A stretch of DNA of 33,972 bases from Pseudomonadota bacterium (GCA_023415035.1 JAEZLX010000180.1:1-33972); one strand, 5' to 3'. Shown: positions 1 through 8,670, counted from the first letter of the stretch. Notes: generated by a model not told the origin, from the letters alone. A program made the numbers and translations.

Positions 1-417
1 GGCTCCAGCCACGCAGCGCACGGCGGTCTCACGAGCCGAGGAACGTCCACCACCACGATGGTCGCGTACGCCATACTTCTGCCAGTAGGTATAGTCGGCA
101 TGGCCAGGACGGAAGGTCTGCAGGATGTTGCCGTAATCCTTGCTGCGCTGGTCGGTGTTGCGGATCAGCAGCGCGATGGGCGTGCCCGTCGTGCGGCCCT
201 CGTACACACCGCTGAGAATCTCCACGGCATCGGGCTCGTTGCGCTGGGTGACGAACTTGCTCGTCCCCGGGCGGCGCCGGTCCAGCTCCACCTGGATGTC
301 GGCCTCGGACAGCGCCATCCCCGGCGGGCAGCCGTCGATGACACAGCCGATGGCCGGGCCATGGGACTCGCCAAAATTGGTGACGCAAAACAGGGTGCCG
401 AAGGTATTGCCGCTCAT
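1..417 (-). CDS. aroC: Chorismate synthase, 5' part only (runs off left edge)
   Basis: Chorismate synthase catalyses the last shikimate step, EPSP to chorismate, with reduced FMN as cofactor in the cytoplasm. Reading the minus strand from an ATG at 417 gives 139 uninterrupted codons to the window edge. Family signatures are clear: FGESHGPAIG at residues 15-24, the RRRPGTS segment near residues 47-53, RPGHADYTY near residue 105, and HRGGGRSSARE close to the edge. The start is the usual MSGNTFG form. The ribosome site is weak. The upstream neighbour on the same strand is a broken effector-like gene ending about 40 bases before the ATG, so aroC may now depend on read-through or on a promoter inside that remnant. 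The identification is secure; the rest of the gene lies outside the window. Confidence 0.96.
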   Translation of the reverse strand, partial: MSGNTFGTLFCVTNFGESHGPAIGCVIDGCPPGMALSEADIQVELDRRRPGTSKFVTQRNEPDAVEILSGVYEGRTTGTPIALLIRNTDQRSKDYGNILQTFRPGHADYTYWQKYGVRDHRGGGRSSARETAVRCVAGA

Positions 418-458
418 GGGCGCGATTATCCCAGACGGCTTCGATCACCCGGCCGCGC

Positions 459-1039
459 TCAGCGGGAAAGCGCACCGATGACCGTCTGCGGCTCCTGTTG
501 TGGAACAGGCGCCTGCTCCTGCGAGCGCGCATCACAAATCTGCAGCCCCCGCAACGATTGCTCCGCCGGCGTGTTGGCCGCCTGCAGCGCATCGATGCTC
601 GCCTCGTCCAGCCGCACACCATCCCACTGGGCCAGCGTGATCTGGCCGTCGGCAACGCGCAGATGGCTGATGCCGTCCATCCCGTTCTCCCGCGCGCAGC
701 GCGCCACAATGCCCTGCGGGTCAAGGTAATGGCATCACCGGCTTGCTGGTTGGTTCTCGCCAGCACCATCCCCCCATCCGTCAGAACACCGTCCTTGAAC
801 GCCTCCCTGTCGAATTCTGTCCCGCGATGGGCAACAACAACTTCGCCAGAATCGACATGCTGATAGACAGTCCCCTGATACCCTGTTTTCGGGTTGTTGA
901 CATGCGCACGAACAAAATGGCGGGCCCCGCCAATATGAACTTCCGGGGCACCAGAGTCGAAAAACTCCCCTTCGGGATAGCCTTTATAGGCATCAGCGGC
1001 AAGATTCGCACGCGACTGGCTGCCCATGGAACTACTCAC
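459..1039 (-). pseudogene. Remnant of an XVIPCD-type lipase-like T4SS effector
   Basis: Two pieces of one protein are visible. The N-terminal piece starts at a GTG at 1039 and runs about 105 residues in one frame (MSSSMGSQSRANLAADAY, then VAHRGTEFDRE and TDGGMVLARTNQQAGDAITLT, the last part cited only in outline). This resembles the lipase/DUF2974-like start of Xanthomonas-type secreted effectors. From about 725 to 705 the reading changes frame and continues as ARENGMDGISHLRVADGQI and later NTPAEQSL, which resembles the C-terminal XVIPCD secretion signal. The central part of such lipases, including the GHSLGG nucleophile motif, is absent, so this is an internal deletion with frame change rather than a point frameshift. 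It overlaps the upstream gene by GTGA, as effector/immunity pairs often do. Family assignment is by motif memory. Confidence 0.6.
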
Positions 1040-1728
1040 GGCACTCTCCTCGCAGCCAAAACCGCTGTAAACAGGTCGTGCCGAAACTCACGCCTCAGTT
1101 CGGCGGGGTCTGCCACACCAGTTGACGAGTACCGCGACAGTTCCCTTTCCTGTTGACCATAAAGCGCTCGACGGAAATACCGTGTAACCGTCTTGCCCTG
1201 TGTCAGCGCCTCAGCATCCATCCGCATGGAAAACCCGATCTGTCCGGCTTGGCCACTGGGGACAAGGTTGGCCGTTACTGACAGCAGTTGCCACTGGCAG
1301 ACGCCGTTGCCGTAGTAATCCTCATCCAGCAAGGCATCGAGGAACACCGTGGCTTTCCATGTCATCGGGCCAACAGGCTTGAATGCCAGGTCCAGGCGCG
1401 TGGTGGGTTGTGCCCTGGTCCCGGCCCACGCGCTGGTGACATACGAGCAGCCGCTGGTCTGGTAATGCCCAGACCAACGGACATCCGCGAAATCACCCGG
1501 CGCGTCCCTGACTTCCAGGGTGATCTCGTAGCCTTGCTTCGGTGACGGGTTCAGCCGGAAACGGTGTTCCTGTGCGCCTTGATCGCGCTGCTCACGGGTC
1601 ACTGTCATGCCGGGAGCCTCCTTGCCCGTTGCCGCCGCCTCTGCCACGGGCTGACACGCGATGCACAGCGCGACCACACCCGCACGGCCCAGCCGAGATC
1701 CTGCATCGAACGCAACCAATCCACGCAC
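1036..1728 (-). CDS. Putative exported or lipoprotein, possible immunity partner
   Basis: A 230-residue protein of no family I can name. The N-terminus has a short hydrophobic stretch (GVVALCIACQ, residues 17-26) that could be a signal peptide, possibly with a weak lipobox ending in the second Cys. The remainder is soluble, rich in beta-type segments and aromatic residues, with a Cys pair region (SGCSYV, NGVCQW). Its stop overlaps the start of the downstream lipase-like effector remnant by four bases (GTGA). In X-Tfe/X-Tfi loci an exported lipoprotein encoded next to the effector protects the cell, so the position suggests an immunity protein; that role is inferred from context only. It is intact although its presumed effector is broken. 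Confidence 0.55.
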   Translation of the reverse strand: MRGLVAFDAGSRLGRAGVVALCIACQPVAEAAATGKEAPGMTVTREQRDQGAQEHRFRLNPSPKQGYEITLEVRDAPGDFADVRWSGHYQTSGCSYVTSAWAGTRAQPTTRLDLAFKPVGPMTWKATVFLDALLDEDYYGNGVCQWQLLSVTANLVPSGQAGQIGFSMRMDAEALTQGKTVTRYFRRALYGQQERELSRYSSTGVADPAELRREFRHDLFTAVLAARRVP

Positions 1729-1784
1729 CTGTCCCTCCTTCTTGCTCCTTCAGTCAATCGCTGGCCATGGAAACCACCCCCGGC

Positions 1785-2551
1785 TCAACGCGTGCGCATG
1801 CGCACCCGACCGATGTCGATCGCTTGCTGGTCTGCCGTCACGTCCAGAATCTTGCGGTACCTGACCACCGTCCTCATCCGCTGGTATTGCGACTCCACGT
1901 GCGCCACCGTGCCACCCATGGGGGTGACGGTATTGCCTCCGTACAGGCAACCGGTCGACTGGTAGCTGGTTCCCAGGTGGTGGTCCTCGCGGCGCATCGT
2001 GAAGATGGCCACGTCCTCACACACCAGCGCGTACCGCCCCGGCCCGACGCCGGTGATGATGAAGCTACCGCTGCTGTCGGTGCGCGCCATCCAAGCGTTC
2101 CTGAACACCCTGGGATCGGGGCGAAAGTCCTCGATGCGGGTCCTGTTCTTGGTCAGCCAGCTCGCACGATCCCGCGCGTTTTTTCCTCGAGCTCAAGCCA
2201 CTGCTGGACGTGATCGGTGAGCGGCATGAGCCACACCCGGATATTGGCCGCTGGCTCTTCGGGTGTGGCATCCAGAATCACCCCGCCCTCGCTCCCAGCG
2301 AAGCGGCCATGGCGGACGATCTTGTGAAAGAAACTTCCCTGTACCCGGGTCTTGCCCGCCACCAGCCTTTGTCTTGCCTGCCGCTCGTCAAAGGCGGGCG
2401 TCTCGACCGGCAGTTCGACCGGCGTGCTCAGCCATCTTTCGTGCTCGCGCTGCTGGCGAGCGACTTCGTACGGATCAAGCGTGCAGCCACCTGACAGCAC
2501 GGCAGCCGACATCAGCCCGGCTCGCAGCCAGGCACCCGCCGTCATCCCCAT
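1785..2551 (-). pseudogene. Lipoprotein gene split by a one-base frameshift in an A/T run
   Basis: The first part, from an ATG at 2551 preceded by a GGGGGATAAGG Shine-Dalgarno region, encodes a signal peptide with a lipobox-like LSGGC and a charged region, and stops at 2153. The second part (about 2190 to 1785) continues the same protein in another frame: DRASWLTKNRTRIEDF, then ARTDSSGSFIITGVGPGRYAL, which looks like a small beta-sandwich (carboxypeptidase-regulatory or transthyretin-like) segment. The switch falls in the run of six T at 2179-2184 (six A on the coding strand); one extra A would give EEKNARDRASWLT and a continuous protein of about 255 residues. It is either a real mutation or a homopolymer sequencing error. 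The function is unknown; it lies just upstream of the immunity-like gene. Confidence 0.6.
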
Positions 2552-2670
2552 CCTTATCCCCCTGTCGTCTCTTATGACGGCGCCGGCGCGCGCCGAAACC
2601 GTCATTATTCAGGGGGCGGCTGCGGCTTCCATCCCCAAACGGGAGGAAACTGCGCTCGGGATCAGACAGC

Positions 2671-2692
2671 AAAAAGCCCCGGCAGGCGGGGC
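2671..2692 (-). terminator. Rho-independent terminator after the CBS-domain gene
   Basis: On the minus strand a perfect 6-bp stem GCCCCG/CGGGGC with a 5-base loop is followed by five T. It lies 26 bases beyond the stop of the CBS-domain gene, so it ends that transcript. Confidence 0.8.
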
Positions 2693-2717
2693 CAATACGG
2701 TGATGAGGTTGGCGGCG

Positions 2718-3191
2718 TCAGCCCAAGGTCGGCGCGTCCTTGTCGGTCTCGCCGTCGTCCGCCGGCCAGTCACGGATGTAGGCCTTGAGCATCTTGTTCT
2801 CGAAGTTCTGCACGTCCACGACGGCCTTGGCCACATCGTAGAAACTGATCACGCCCATGAGCATGCGGTTCTCGATCACGGGCATGTAACGGGCGTGGCG
2901 GTCCAGCATCATGCGGCGCACCTCGTCCATCTCGGTGTTCATGGTGCAGGTCAGCGGACCCGGATCCATGGCGCGGTAGACGGTGGTCGTGCCGAGGTTG
3001 CCGCCATTTCGGACCAGGGCCTGGATCACTTCGCGGAACGTGAGCATGCCCACGACAAGACCGTTGGACATGACAACCAGCGAGCCGATGTCCTTGTCGG
3101 CCATGATCTGGACGGCATCGGCGAGGCTGTCCTCAGGGGTGATGGTGTAAAGCGCGTTGCCTTTGACGCGCAGGATGTCGCTGACCTTCAT
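2718..3191 (-). CDS. CBS-domain pair protein
   Basis: A 157-residue cytoplasmic protein made almost entirely of two CBS motifs, which together form a Bateman module that senses adenosyl nucleotides. The first runs from about residue 10 to 65 (KDIGSLVVMSNGLVVGMLT) and the second from about 80 to 135 (RHARYMPVIENRMLMGVISF). A short acidic tail follows (DWPADDGETDKDAP). The ATG at 3191 is preceded by an AGGAGAAG Shine-Dalgarno, and a strong terminator follows the stop, so this is a single-gene unit divergent from metY. Small stand-alone CBS proteins of this type are common in Burkholderiales; the ligand and target cannot be read from sequence. A longer frame running on through metY on this strand is only the shadow of metY. 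Confidence 0.88.
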   Translation of the reverse strand: MKVSDILRVKGNALYTITPEDSLADAVQIMADKDIGSLVVMSNGLVVGMLTFREVIQALVRNGGNLGTTTVYRAMDPGPLTCTMNTEMDEVRRMMLDRHARYMPVIENRMLMGVISFYDVAKAVVDVQNFENKMLKAYIRDWPADDGETDKDAPTLG

Positions 3192-3274
3192 GGCTCTTCT
3201 CCTTGGGGGTTTTTTCTGTCCCCTGCTGGACGGGTATGGCTTCGAATATAGCCCACAATCCAGCCGTACACACG

Positions 3275-3304
3275 GGCCGTGCGCCACAAGAGCCACGGCC
3301 TTTT
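3275..3304 (+). promoter_or_regulatory. Hairpin plus U-run in the metY leader
   Basis: A perfect 7-bp inverted repeat (GGCCGTG at 3275-3281 and CACGGCC at 3294-3300) is followed by TTTT and then directly by the GAGGAGA Shine-Dalgarno of metY. It has the form of a weak terminator or attenuator placed before the gene. No leader peptide or known riboswitch could be recognised. Confidence 0.4.
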
Positions 3305-3317
3305 CGAGGAGACATGC

Positions 3318-4628
3318 ATGCCCGGATATTCCGACCCCGGCTTCGACACGCTGGCGCTGCACGCCGGCGCTGCGCCGGACCCTGCCACCGGCGCCCGTGC
3401 GGTGCCCATCCACCTGACGACGTCCTTCGTCTTCGAGTCGAGCGACCACGCGGCGGCGCTGTTCAACCTGGAGCGATCCGGGCATGTCTACAGCCGCATC
3501 AGCAACCCGACCAACGCCGTGTTCGAGCAGCGCATGGCGGCCCTGGAAGGGGGCATCGGCGCCATCGCGGTGGCCAGCGGCCAGGCAGCGCTGCACCTGT
3601 CGATCGCCACGCTCATGGGCGCTGGCTCGCACATCGTGGCCAGCACCGCGCTGTACGGCGGCAGCCAGAACCTGCTGCACTACACGATGCGCCGCTTCGG
3701 CATCGAGACCACATTCGTCAAGCCCGGCGACATCGACGGCTGGAAAGCCGCCGTGCGGCCCAACACCAAGCTGTTCTTCGGCGAGACCGTGGGCAACCCC
3801 GGACTGGACGTGCTGGACATCCCCACGGTCGCACAGATCGCGCACGAGGCCAGGGTGCCGCTGCTGGTGGACAGCACGCTGACCACGCCCTACCTCGTCA
3901 AGCCCTTCGATCTGGGGGCCGACATCGTCTACCACTCGGCCACGAAGTTCCTCAGCGGTCACGGCACCGTGATCGGCGGTGTGGTGGTCGATGCCGGCAG
4001 CTTCGACTGGGAGGCCGCTGGCAAATTCCCCGAACTGACCGAGCCCTACGAGGGCTTCCATGGCATGACCTTCAGCGAGGAAAGCACGGTGGGCGCTTTC
4101 CTGCTGCGGGCGCGTCGCGAAGGTTTGCGCGACTTCGGTGCCTGCATGAGCCCGCACAGCGCCTGGCTGATCCTGCAGGGGCTGGAGACCTTGCCGCTGC
4201 GCATGGAACGCCACATATCCAACACTGAAAAGGTGGTGCAGTTCCTGGCCGACCACCCGCTGGTGGGGCGTGTGGGCCACCCGCTGCTGGAGTCGCACCC
4301 CAGCCACGCGCTGGCCAACCGGTTGCTGCGCCATGGTGCCCGTGGCGCGGGCTCAGTGTTCAGTTTCGACATCAAGGGCTCGCGCGAACAGGGCAAGGCC
4401 TTCATCGAGGCGCTCAAGATCTTCAGCCACCTGGCCAACGTGGGCGACTGCCGCTCGCTGGTCATCCACCCGGCCAGCACCACGCACTTCCGCATGAGCG
4501 ACGAGGCGCTGGCCGGCGCCGGCATCGGCCCCGGCACCATCCGCCTGTCCATCGGCCTGGAAGACCCCGACGACCTGATCGACGACCTCAAGCGCGCGCT
4601 CAAGGCCGCAGAAAAGGCAGGTGCATGA
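3318..4628 (+). CDS. metY: O-acetylhomoserine sulfhydrylase (aminocarboxypropyltransferase)
   Basis: PLP-dependent enzyme of the Cys/Met metabolism family, about 436 residues. It makes homocysteine directly from O-acetylhomoserine and sulfide. Family landmarks in order: FDTLALHAG near the start, YSRISNPTNAVFEQR, ASGQAALHL, LYGGSQNLL, then the PLP lysine in YHSATKFLSGHGT, and a C-terminal SIGLEDPDDLIDDL. The length and the HSATKFLSGHG context fit MetY better than MetB or MetZ. The ATG at 3318 is chosen because GAGGAGAC lies just upstream; a frame-open ATG at 3279 has no such site and would add 13 unrelated residues. The stop overlaps the next gene by ATGA, indicating co-transcription with the alpha/beta hydrolase. 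A hairpin with a U-run sits immediately before the ribosome site. Confidence 0.93.
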   Translation: MPGYSDPGFDTLALHAGAAPDPATGARAVPIHLTTSFVFESSDHAAALFNLERSGHVYSRISNPTNAVFEQRMAALEGGIGAIAVASGQAALHLSIATLMGAGSHIVASTALYGGSQNLLHYTMRRFGIETTFVKPGDIDGWKAAVRPNTKLFFGETVGNPGLDVLDIPTVAQIAHEARVPLLVDSTLTTPYLVKPFDLGADIVYHSATKFLSGHGTVIGGVVVDAGSFDWEAAGKFPELTEPYEGFHGMTFSEESTVGAFLLRARREGLRDFGACMSPHSAWLILQGLETLPLRMERHISNTEKVVQFLADHPLVGRVGHPLLESHPSHALANRLLRHGARGAGSVFSFDIKGSREQGKAFIEALKIFSHLANVGDCRSLVIHPASTTHFRMSDEALAGAGIGPGTIRLSIGLEDPDDLIDDLKRALKAAEKAGA

Positions 4629-5452
4629 TGTTCTTGCAAGTCAACGGCGCCCGCACCTACTGCTACACCGGCGGCAAGCCATTCGATCCGGCCAAACCTA
4701 CGGCGGTCTTCATCCACGGCGTGCTCAACGACCACAGCGTCTGGATCCTGCAAAGCCGCTACCTGGCCCACCATGGCTGGAATGTGCTGGCGGTGGATCT
4801 GCCCGGCCATTGCAGGAGCGGGGGCGAGCCACCTGCGACCGTGGAGGCCGCCGCCGATTTCATCGGCGCCCTGCTCGACGCCGCGGGCGTGCAGCGGGCC
4901 GCGCTGGTGGGGCACAGCTGGGGTTCGCTCATCGCGATGGAGGCAGCGGCCCGTCTGGGCGAGCGTGTCAGCCACCTGGTGCTGGTGGGCACCGCCTTCC
5001 CGATGAAGGTATCACCGGCACTGATCGAGGCGTCGCTCAACGAGCCGATGAAGGCGCTGACCATGGTCAACGTGTTTTCGCGCTCGACCCTGGCCGCCCC
5101 GCCCTCCGCGCTCGGCCCGGGGACCTGGGTCTACGGTGCCGGCATGGCGCTGGGCCGGCGCGTGCTGGCCAGCATCCCCGGGGTCAATGTGTTCCACCGT
5201 GGCTTCGTTGCCTGCGACAGCTACGCCAACGGCGAGAACGCCATCTCGGCCATCACCTGCCCGGTGCTGTTCGTGCTCGGCGGCCTGGACCAGATGACAC
5301 ATCCGAAGGCAGCCCAAGGTCTGATCAAGGCGGCCAGGGCAACCGGCAAGCGTGTGAGCGTGGTGTCGCTGCCTGTCGGCCACCACCAGATGACGGAGAC
5401 GCCAGACGCAACGCTGTTCGCAATCCGCGACTTCATCGCCACGACCGGCTGA
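4625..5452 (+). CDS. Alpha/beta hydrolase
   Basis: A 275-residue alpha/beta-hydrolase-fold protein. Visible features: oxyanion-side HGV motif at about residues 31-33 (VFIHGVLNDH), the nucleophile elbow GHSWGS at about 97-102, and a late GLDQM acid region followed by GHHQM carrying the likely catalytic His. There is no signal peptide, so it is cytoplasmic. The ATG overlaps the metY stop by four bases, so it is translationally coupled to it. The substrate is not evident. In other bacteria hydrolases next to homoserine genes can be acyltransferases such as MetX, but MetX is longer and this protein lacks its features, so I call only the fold. Confidence 0.85.
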   Translation: MMFLQVNGARTYCYTGGKPFDPAKPTAVFIHGVLNDHSVWILQSRYLAHHGWNVLAVDLPGHCRSGGEPPATVEAAADFIGALLDAAGVQRAALVGHSWGSLIAMEAAARLGERVSHLVLVGTAFPMKVSPALIEASLNEPMKALTMVNVFSRSTLAAPPSALGPGTWVYGAGMALGRRVLASIPGVNVFHRGFVACDSYANGENAISAITCPVLFVLGGLDQMTHPKAAQGLIKAARATGKRVSVVSLPVGHHQMTETPDATLFAIRDFIATTG

Positions 5453-5479
5453 CCTGGCAGGCTTGCGACAGCTTTCCTG

Positions 5480-6735
5480 TCAGACGTGGGGGGCACCCTG
5501 CTGCCGCTGCGCACCCAGCGACTGCGCCACAGTCAGCCCGTGCAGGCCGCTGGCCGTCCAGAACGCCGCGGTGCCGACAGACTCCGGCACCAGAAGGCGT
5601 TGGGCGAGCGGCGCCAGCGGCATCGCCGCCGGGTCCTGCAGCAGCACGTAGCGCTGGTCGTCCTCGTCCAACCGGCCCAACCAGTCCAGCGATACCATGG
5701 CGCCCACCGGTTCTTCCAGATGCAGAGGGTCGACACGCAGCGTCTGAGCCAATGATTCGAGGCTGAGTCCGCGCCGGGGTGTCTCGCGCACCGCGGCCAG
5801 CTGGGACAGCACTTCCAGCGCCAGCTGGAAGTGCCAGCCGGGCTGGTCGGCGCGCCGCGCGATGCCCGCCAGCAGGCTGGGCAGGTAGGCGGTCACCACC
5901 GCCCCCAGCAGCAGCACGACCCAGGCCACGTAGATCCAGACCAGCAGGATGGGAACGGTGGCGAAGGTGCCATAGACCACCGAATAGGTCGGCACCGTCT
6001 TCAGGTACCAGGCCAGCCCGCTCTTGGCCACCTCCAGCCCCAGGCCCACGAACAGCCCGCCGATCAGCGCATGTCGCCAGTGCACCCGCGTGTTGGGCAC
6101 GTAACGGTACAGCGCCGCGATGCCCACCGTGACCAGCAGGAACTGCAGGGTGTCGAGCAGGAAACGCACGCCCCCGGGCAGCGCCGACACCAGCCCGCGT
6201 GAGGCACTGACGGCATAGGAGGTGACCGTGAGGCTGGCCGCCAGCAACAGCGGCCCCAGCGTCAGCACGGCCCAGTAGACGAGGATCTTCTGGGTCAGCG
6301 GCCGACCCTGGCGCACGCGCCAGATGTCGTTAGCTTGCGGTCGATGGTCAGGATCAGCGCCAGCGCCGTGATCATGAGGAAGATGGCGCCCGTCCAGCCC
6401 ATCTGGCCCGCCTTGGCGGCAAACTGGTGCAGGTATTCCATCACCTGCTCGGCAATGTCCTGCGGCACCAGGCGCGCCACCAGCCAGTTCTGCAGCGTGT
6501 CCTGCAGGCGATCAAACACGGGAAATGCGCTGAAGATGGCCAGCGCCACGGTGAACAGCGGCACCAGCGAAATGGTGGTGGTGAAGGTCAGGCTGCTGGC
6601 CGTCTCGCCCAGACGGTCTTCACGAAAGCGCTCTCGCAGCGTCCAGGCGGTGTTGCGCCAGGGAAAGCGCAGCAGGTCGCGCCAGAACGCGCGTGCGAGC
6701 TCGGAAATGGCCTGTGGACGCTCGGAAGAACTCAT
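5480..6735 (-). pseudogene. YihY/BrkB-family membrane protein split by a frameshift
   Basis: The gene starts at an ATG at 6735 (MSSSERPQAI) and encodes several membrane segments: FTTTISLVPLFTVALAIFSAF, then a stretch ending ILTIDRKL near 6335. There the frame is lost and a stop follows soon after. The other frame continues from about 6330 with DIWRVRQGRPLTQKILVYW and further membrane segments (LLVTVGIAALYRYVPNTRVHW, GTFATVPILLVWIYVAWVV), ending in a soluble winged-helix-like tail at 5480. Family members read RKLNDIWRVR at this point. The sequence AAGCTAACGAC instead of AAGCT(G)AACGAC shows one base missing at about 6331. Repaired, it would be about 418 residues, the normal length. YihY proteins (formerly called RNase BN) are inner-membrane proteins of uncertain role. 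It is either a mutation or a sequencing error. Confidence 0.85.
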
Positions 6736-6744
6736 CCCGGTATC

Positions 6745-7236
6745 ATGCCATCTGACATGCAACCCACGCCCGAAGCCTCCGTTCTGCCCGCCGTTCCGCC
6801 TCCTGCCGTCCGCTGGTCGCGGCGTCTGGCGGTGTCCTGCCTGATCGCGCTGATTGCCCTCGGACTGGCCTGGGAACTGTGGCTCGCGCCGCTGCGGCCC
6901 GGTGGTTCGTGGTGGGCCATCAAGGTGCTTCCCCTGACCCTGCCGCTGGCCGGCCTGCTCAAGAACCGCATGTACACCTACCGCTGGCTGAGCCTGATGG
7001 TGTGGCTGTATTTCACGGAAGGCGTGGTGCGCGCCACCAGCGAACGCGGCCTGTCGGCCGTGCTGGCCGCCGTCGAGGTGCTGCTGTGCGTGCTGCTGTT
7101 TGTCGCCTGCTCGATGCATGTCCGCCACCGTCTGAAGTCCGCCGGCAAGGCGGCGGTGGCGGCCGATGCCGAGCGCCACGCGCGCGAATCCGGCGCGCCG
7201 GCCGACCCTGTTGCCTCCGGTCAACCCCGAGCCTGA
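6745..7236 (+). CDS. DUF2069 membrane protein
   Basis: A small inner-membrane protein of about 160 residues with four hydrophobic segments (LAVSCLIALIALGLAWELWL, IKVLPLTLPLAGLL, LSLMVWLYFTEGVVRA, VEVLLCVLLFVACSMHV). The motif KNRMYTYRWLSLMVWLYFTEG is typical of DUF2069, a family common in beta- and gammaproteobacteria with no known function. It is transcribed divergently from the YihY gene, with only nine bases between the two start codons, so promoters must overlap the coding regions. The ATG at 6757 is an alternative start. The next gene begins two bases after its stop, which suggests one operon. Confidence 0.85.
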   Translation: MPSDMQPTPEASVLPAVPPPAVRWSRRLAVSCLIALIALGLAWELWLAPLRPGGSWWAIKVLPLTLPLAGLLKNRMYTYRWLSLMVWLYFTEGVVRATSERGLSAVLAAVEVLLCVLLFVACSMHVRHRLKSAGKAAVAADAERHARESGAPADPVASGQPRA

Positions 7237-7238
7237 CC

Positions 7239-8663
7239 ATGAATCTGCTGATCGACACCCTGCGCCATGCCCTCGGCGCCAACCATGTGCTCACCCGCGA
7301 CGATCCGGCCACCGACCTCTCGGCCTGGGAGCAGGACTGGCGCAAGCGCTGGCGCGGCAAGGCGCTGGCCGTGGTCCGGCCTGGCAACACGGCCGAAGTG
7401 GCCGCGGTCGTCAAGGCCTGCGCCGCCGCTGGCGTGAGCATCGTGCCCCAGGGCGGCAACACGGGGCTGGTGGTGGGCTCAGTGCCCGACGATACCGGCA
7501 CGCAGATCGTTCTCTCGCTCTCGCGCCTGAACCAGGTGCGAGCCATCGACGCAGCAAACCTCGCCATCACCGTCGAGGCGGGCTGCGTGCTACAGAGCGT
7601 GCAGGAAGCGGCCGCTGGTGCCGGCCTGCTCTTCCCGCTGTCCCTGGCCGCCGAGGGCAGCTGCACCATCGGCGGCAACCTGTCCACCAATGCCGGCGGA
7701 ACACAGGTGGTCCGCTATGGCAACACCCGGGAGCTTTGTCTGGGCCTGGAGGTTGTCACCGCACAGGGCGAGATCTGGCATGGCCTCAGCGGCCTGCGCA
7801 AGGACAACACCGGCTACGACCTGCGCGACCTGTTCATTGGCAGCGAAGGCACGCTGGGGATCATCACCGCGGCGACGATGAAGCTCTACCCTGCCCCGGC
7901 CGCGCAACTGACGGCCTGGGCCGCCGTGCCCGACGTGGACAGCGCCGTGCGGCTGCTGGGTCTGGCGCATCAGCACCTGGGGGCGGGTCTGACCGGCTTC
8001 GAGCTCATGGGACAGTTCGCGCTCAGCCTCGTGGACAAGCACCTCCCCCAGCTGCGCGTGCCCCTGTGGAAAGATCACCCCTACTGCGTGCTGCTGGAAA
8101 ACAGCGACTCCGAATCCGAAGACCATGCGCGCACACGCTTCGAAGCCCTGCTGGAAACTGCCCTCGGACAAGATCTGGTCAGTGACGCCGTGGTCGCCGA
8201 AAACCTCACGCAGGCGCGCCAGCTCTGGCACATCCGCGAAAGCATCTCGATGGCGCAGGCCGAGGAAGGCCTGAACATCAAGCACGACATCAGCCTGCCT
8301 GTGTCCAACATCCCGGCGTTCTGTGCCGAGACCGACGAGCGCCTGGCGCGCGAAATTCCGGGCGTGCGGCTGGTCAACTTCGGCCACCTGGGCGATGGCA
8401 ACCTGCATTACAACGTGCAGGTACCCGCGGAAGGCGATCCCAAGGCCTTCCTGCGCGACCATGAGGAAAAGGTCAACCACCTCGTGTTCGACCAGGTGCT
8501 GAAGTTCGGCGGCTCCATCAGCGCCGAGCATGGCATCGGCAGCCTCAAGGTCAACACCTTGCCCCAATACAAGGACCCGGTGGCGCTGTCACTGATGCGT
8601 GCAGTCAAGCAGGCACTGGACCCGCAGAACCTCATGAACCCGGGACGGGTGCTCGCCGCCTGA
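7239..8663 (+). CDS. FAD-linked D-2-hydroxyacid dehydrogenase (GlcD/D2HGDH type)
   Basis: A 474-residue flavoenzyme of the FAD-binding type 4 / FAD-oxidase C family, which oxidises D-2-hydroxyacids such as D-lactate or D-2-hydroxyglutarate and passes electrons to quinone or cytochrome. FAD-binding motifs: PQGGNTGLVVGSVP at about residues 70-83, GNLSTNAGGTQVVRYGN at about 147-163, and DLFIGSEGTLGIIT. C-terminal substrate domain motifs: NFGHLGDGNLHYNV, SAEHGIG and QNLMNPGRVL. These are the metal and substrate residues seen in the D2HGDH and D-LDH groups. The substrate cannot be told by eye. It starts two bases after the DUF2069 stop and ends seven bases before the convergent GST gene. Confidence 0.92.
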   Translation: MNLLIDTLRHALGANHVLTRDDPATDLSAWEQDWRKRWRGKALAVVRPGNTAEVAAVVKACAAAGVSIVPQGGNTGLVVGSVPDDTGTQIVLSLSRLNQVRAIDAANLAITVEAGCVLQSVQEAAAGAGLLFPLSLAAEGSCTIGGNLSTNAGGTQVVRYGNTRELCLGLEVVTAQGEIWHGLSGLRKDNTGYDLRDLFIGSEGTLGIITAATMKLYPAPAAQLTAWAAVPDVDSAVRLLGLAHQHLGAGLTGFELMGQFALSLVDKHLPQLRVPLWKDHPYCVLLENSDSESEDHARTRFEALLETALGQDLVSDAVVAENLTQARQLWHIRESISMAQAEEGLNIKHDISLPVSNIPAFCAETDERLAREIPGVRLVNFGHLGDGNLHYNVQVPAEGDPKAFLRDHEEKVNHLVFDQVLKFGGSISAEHGIGSLKVNTLPQYKDPVALSLMRAVKQALDPQNLMNPGRVLAA

Positions 8664-8670
8664 CAGGCCT

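Noticed and set aside
29..1039. A single 336-codon minus-strand frame
   Set aside because: Only its first third resembles a protein family. The rest is out of frame with the XVIPCD-like tail and with aroC, both of which are clear in other frames.
2718..4334. A 538-codon minus-strand frame containing the CBS protein
   Set aside because: The part beyond 3191 is the antisense of metY, with shadow-type composition. The ATG at 3191 has a good ribosome site.
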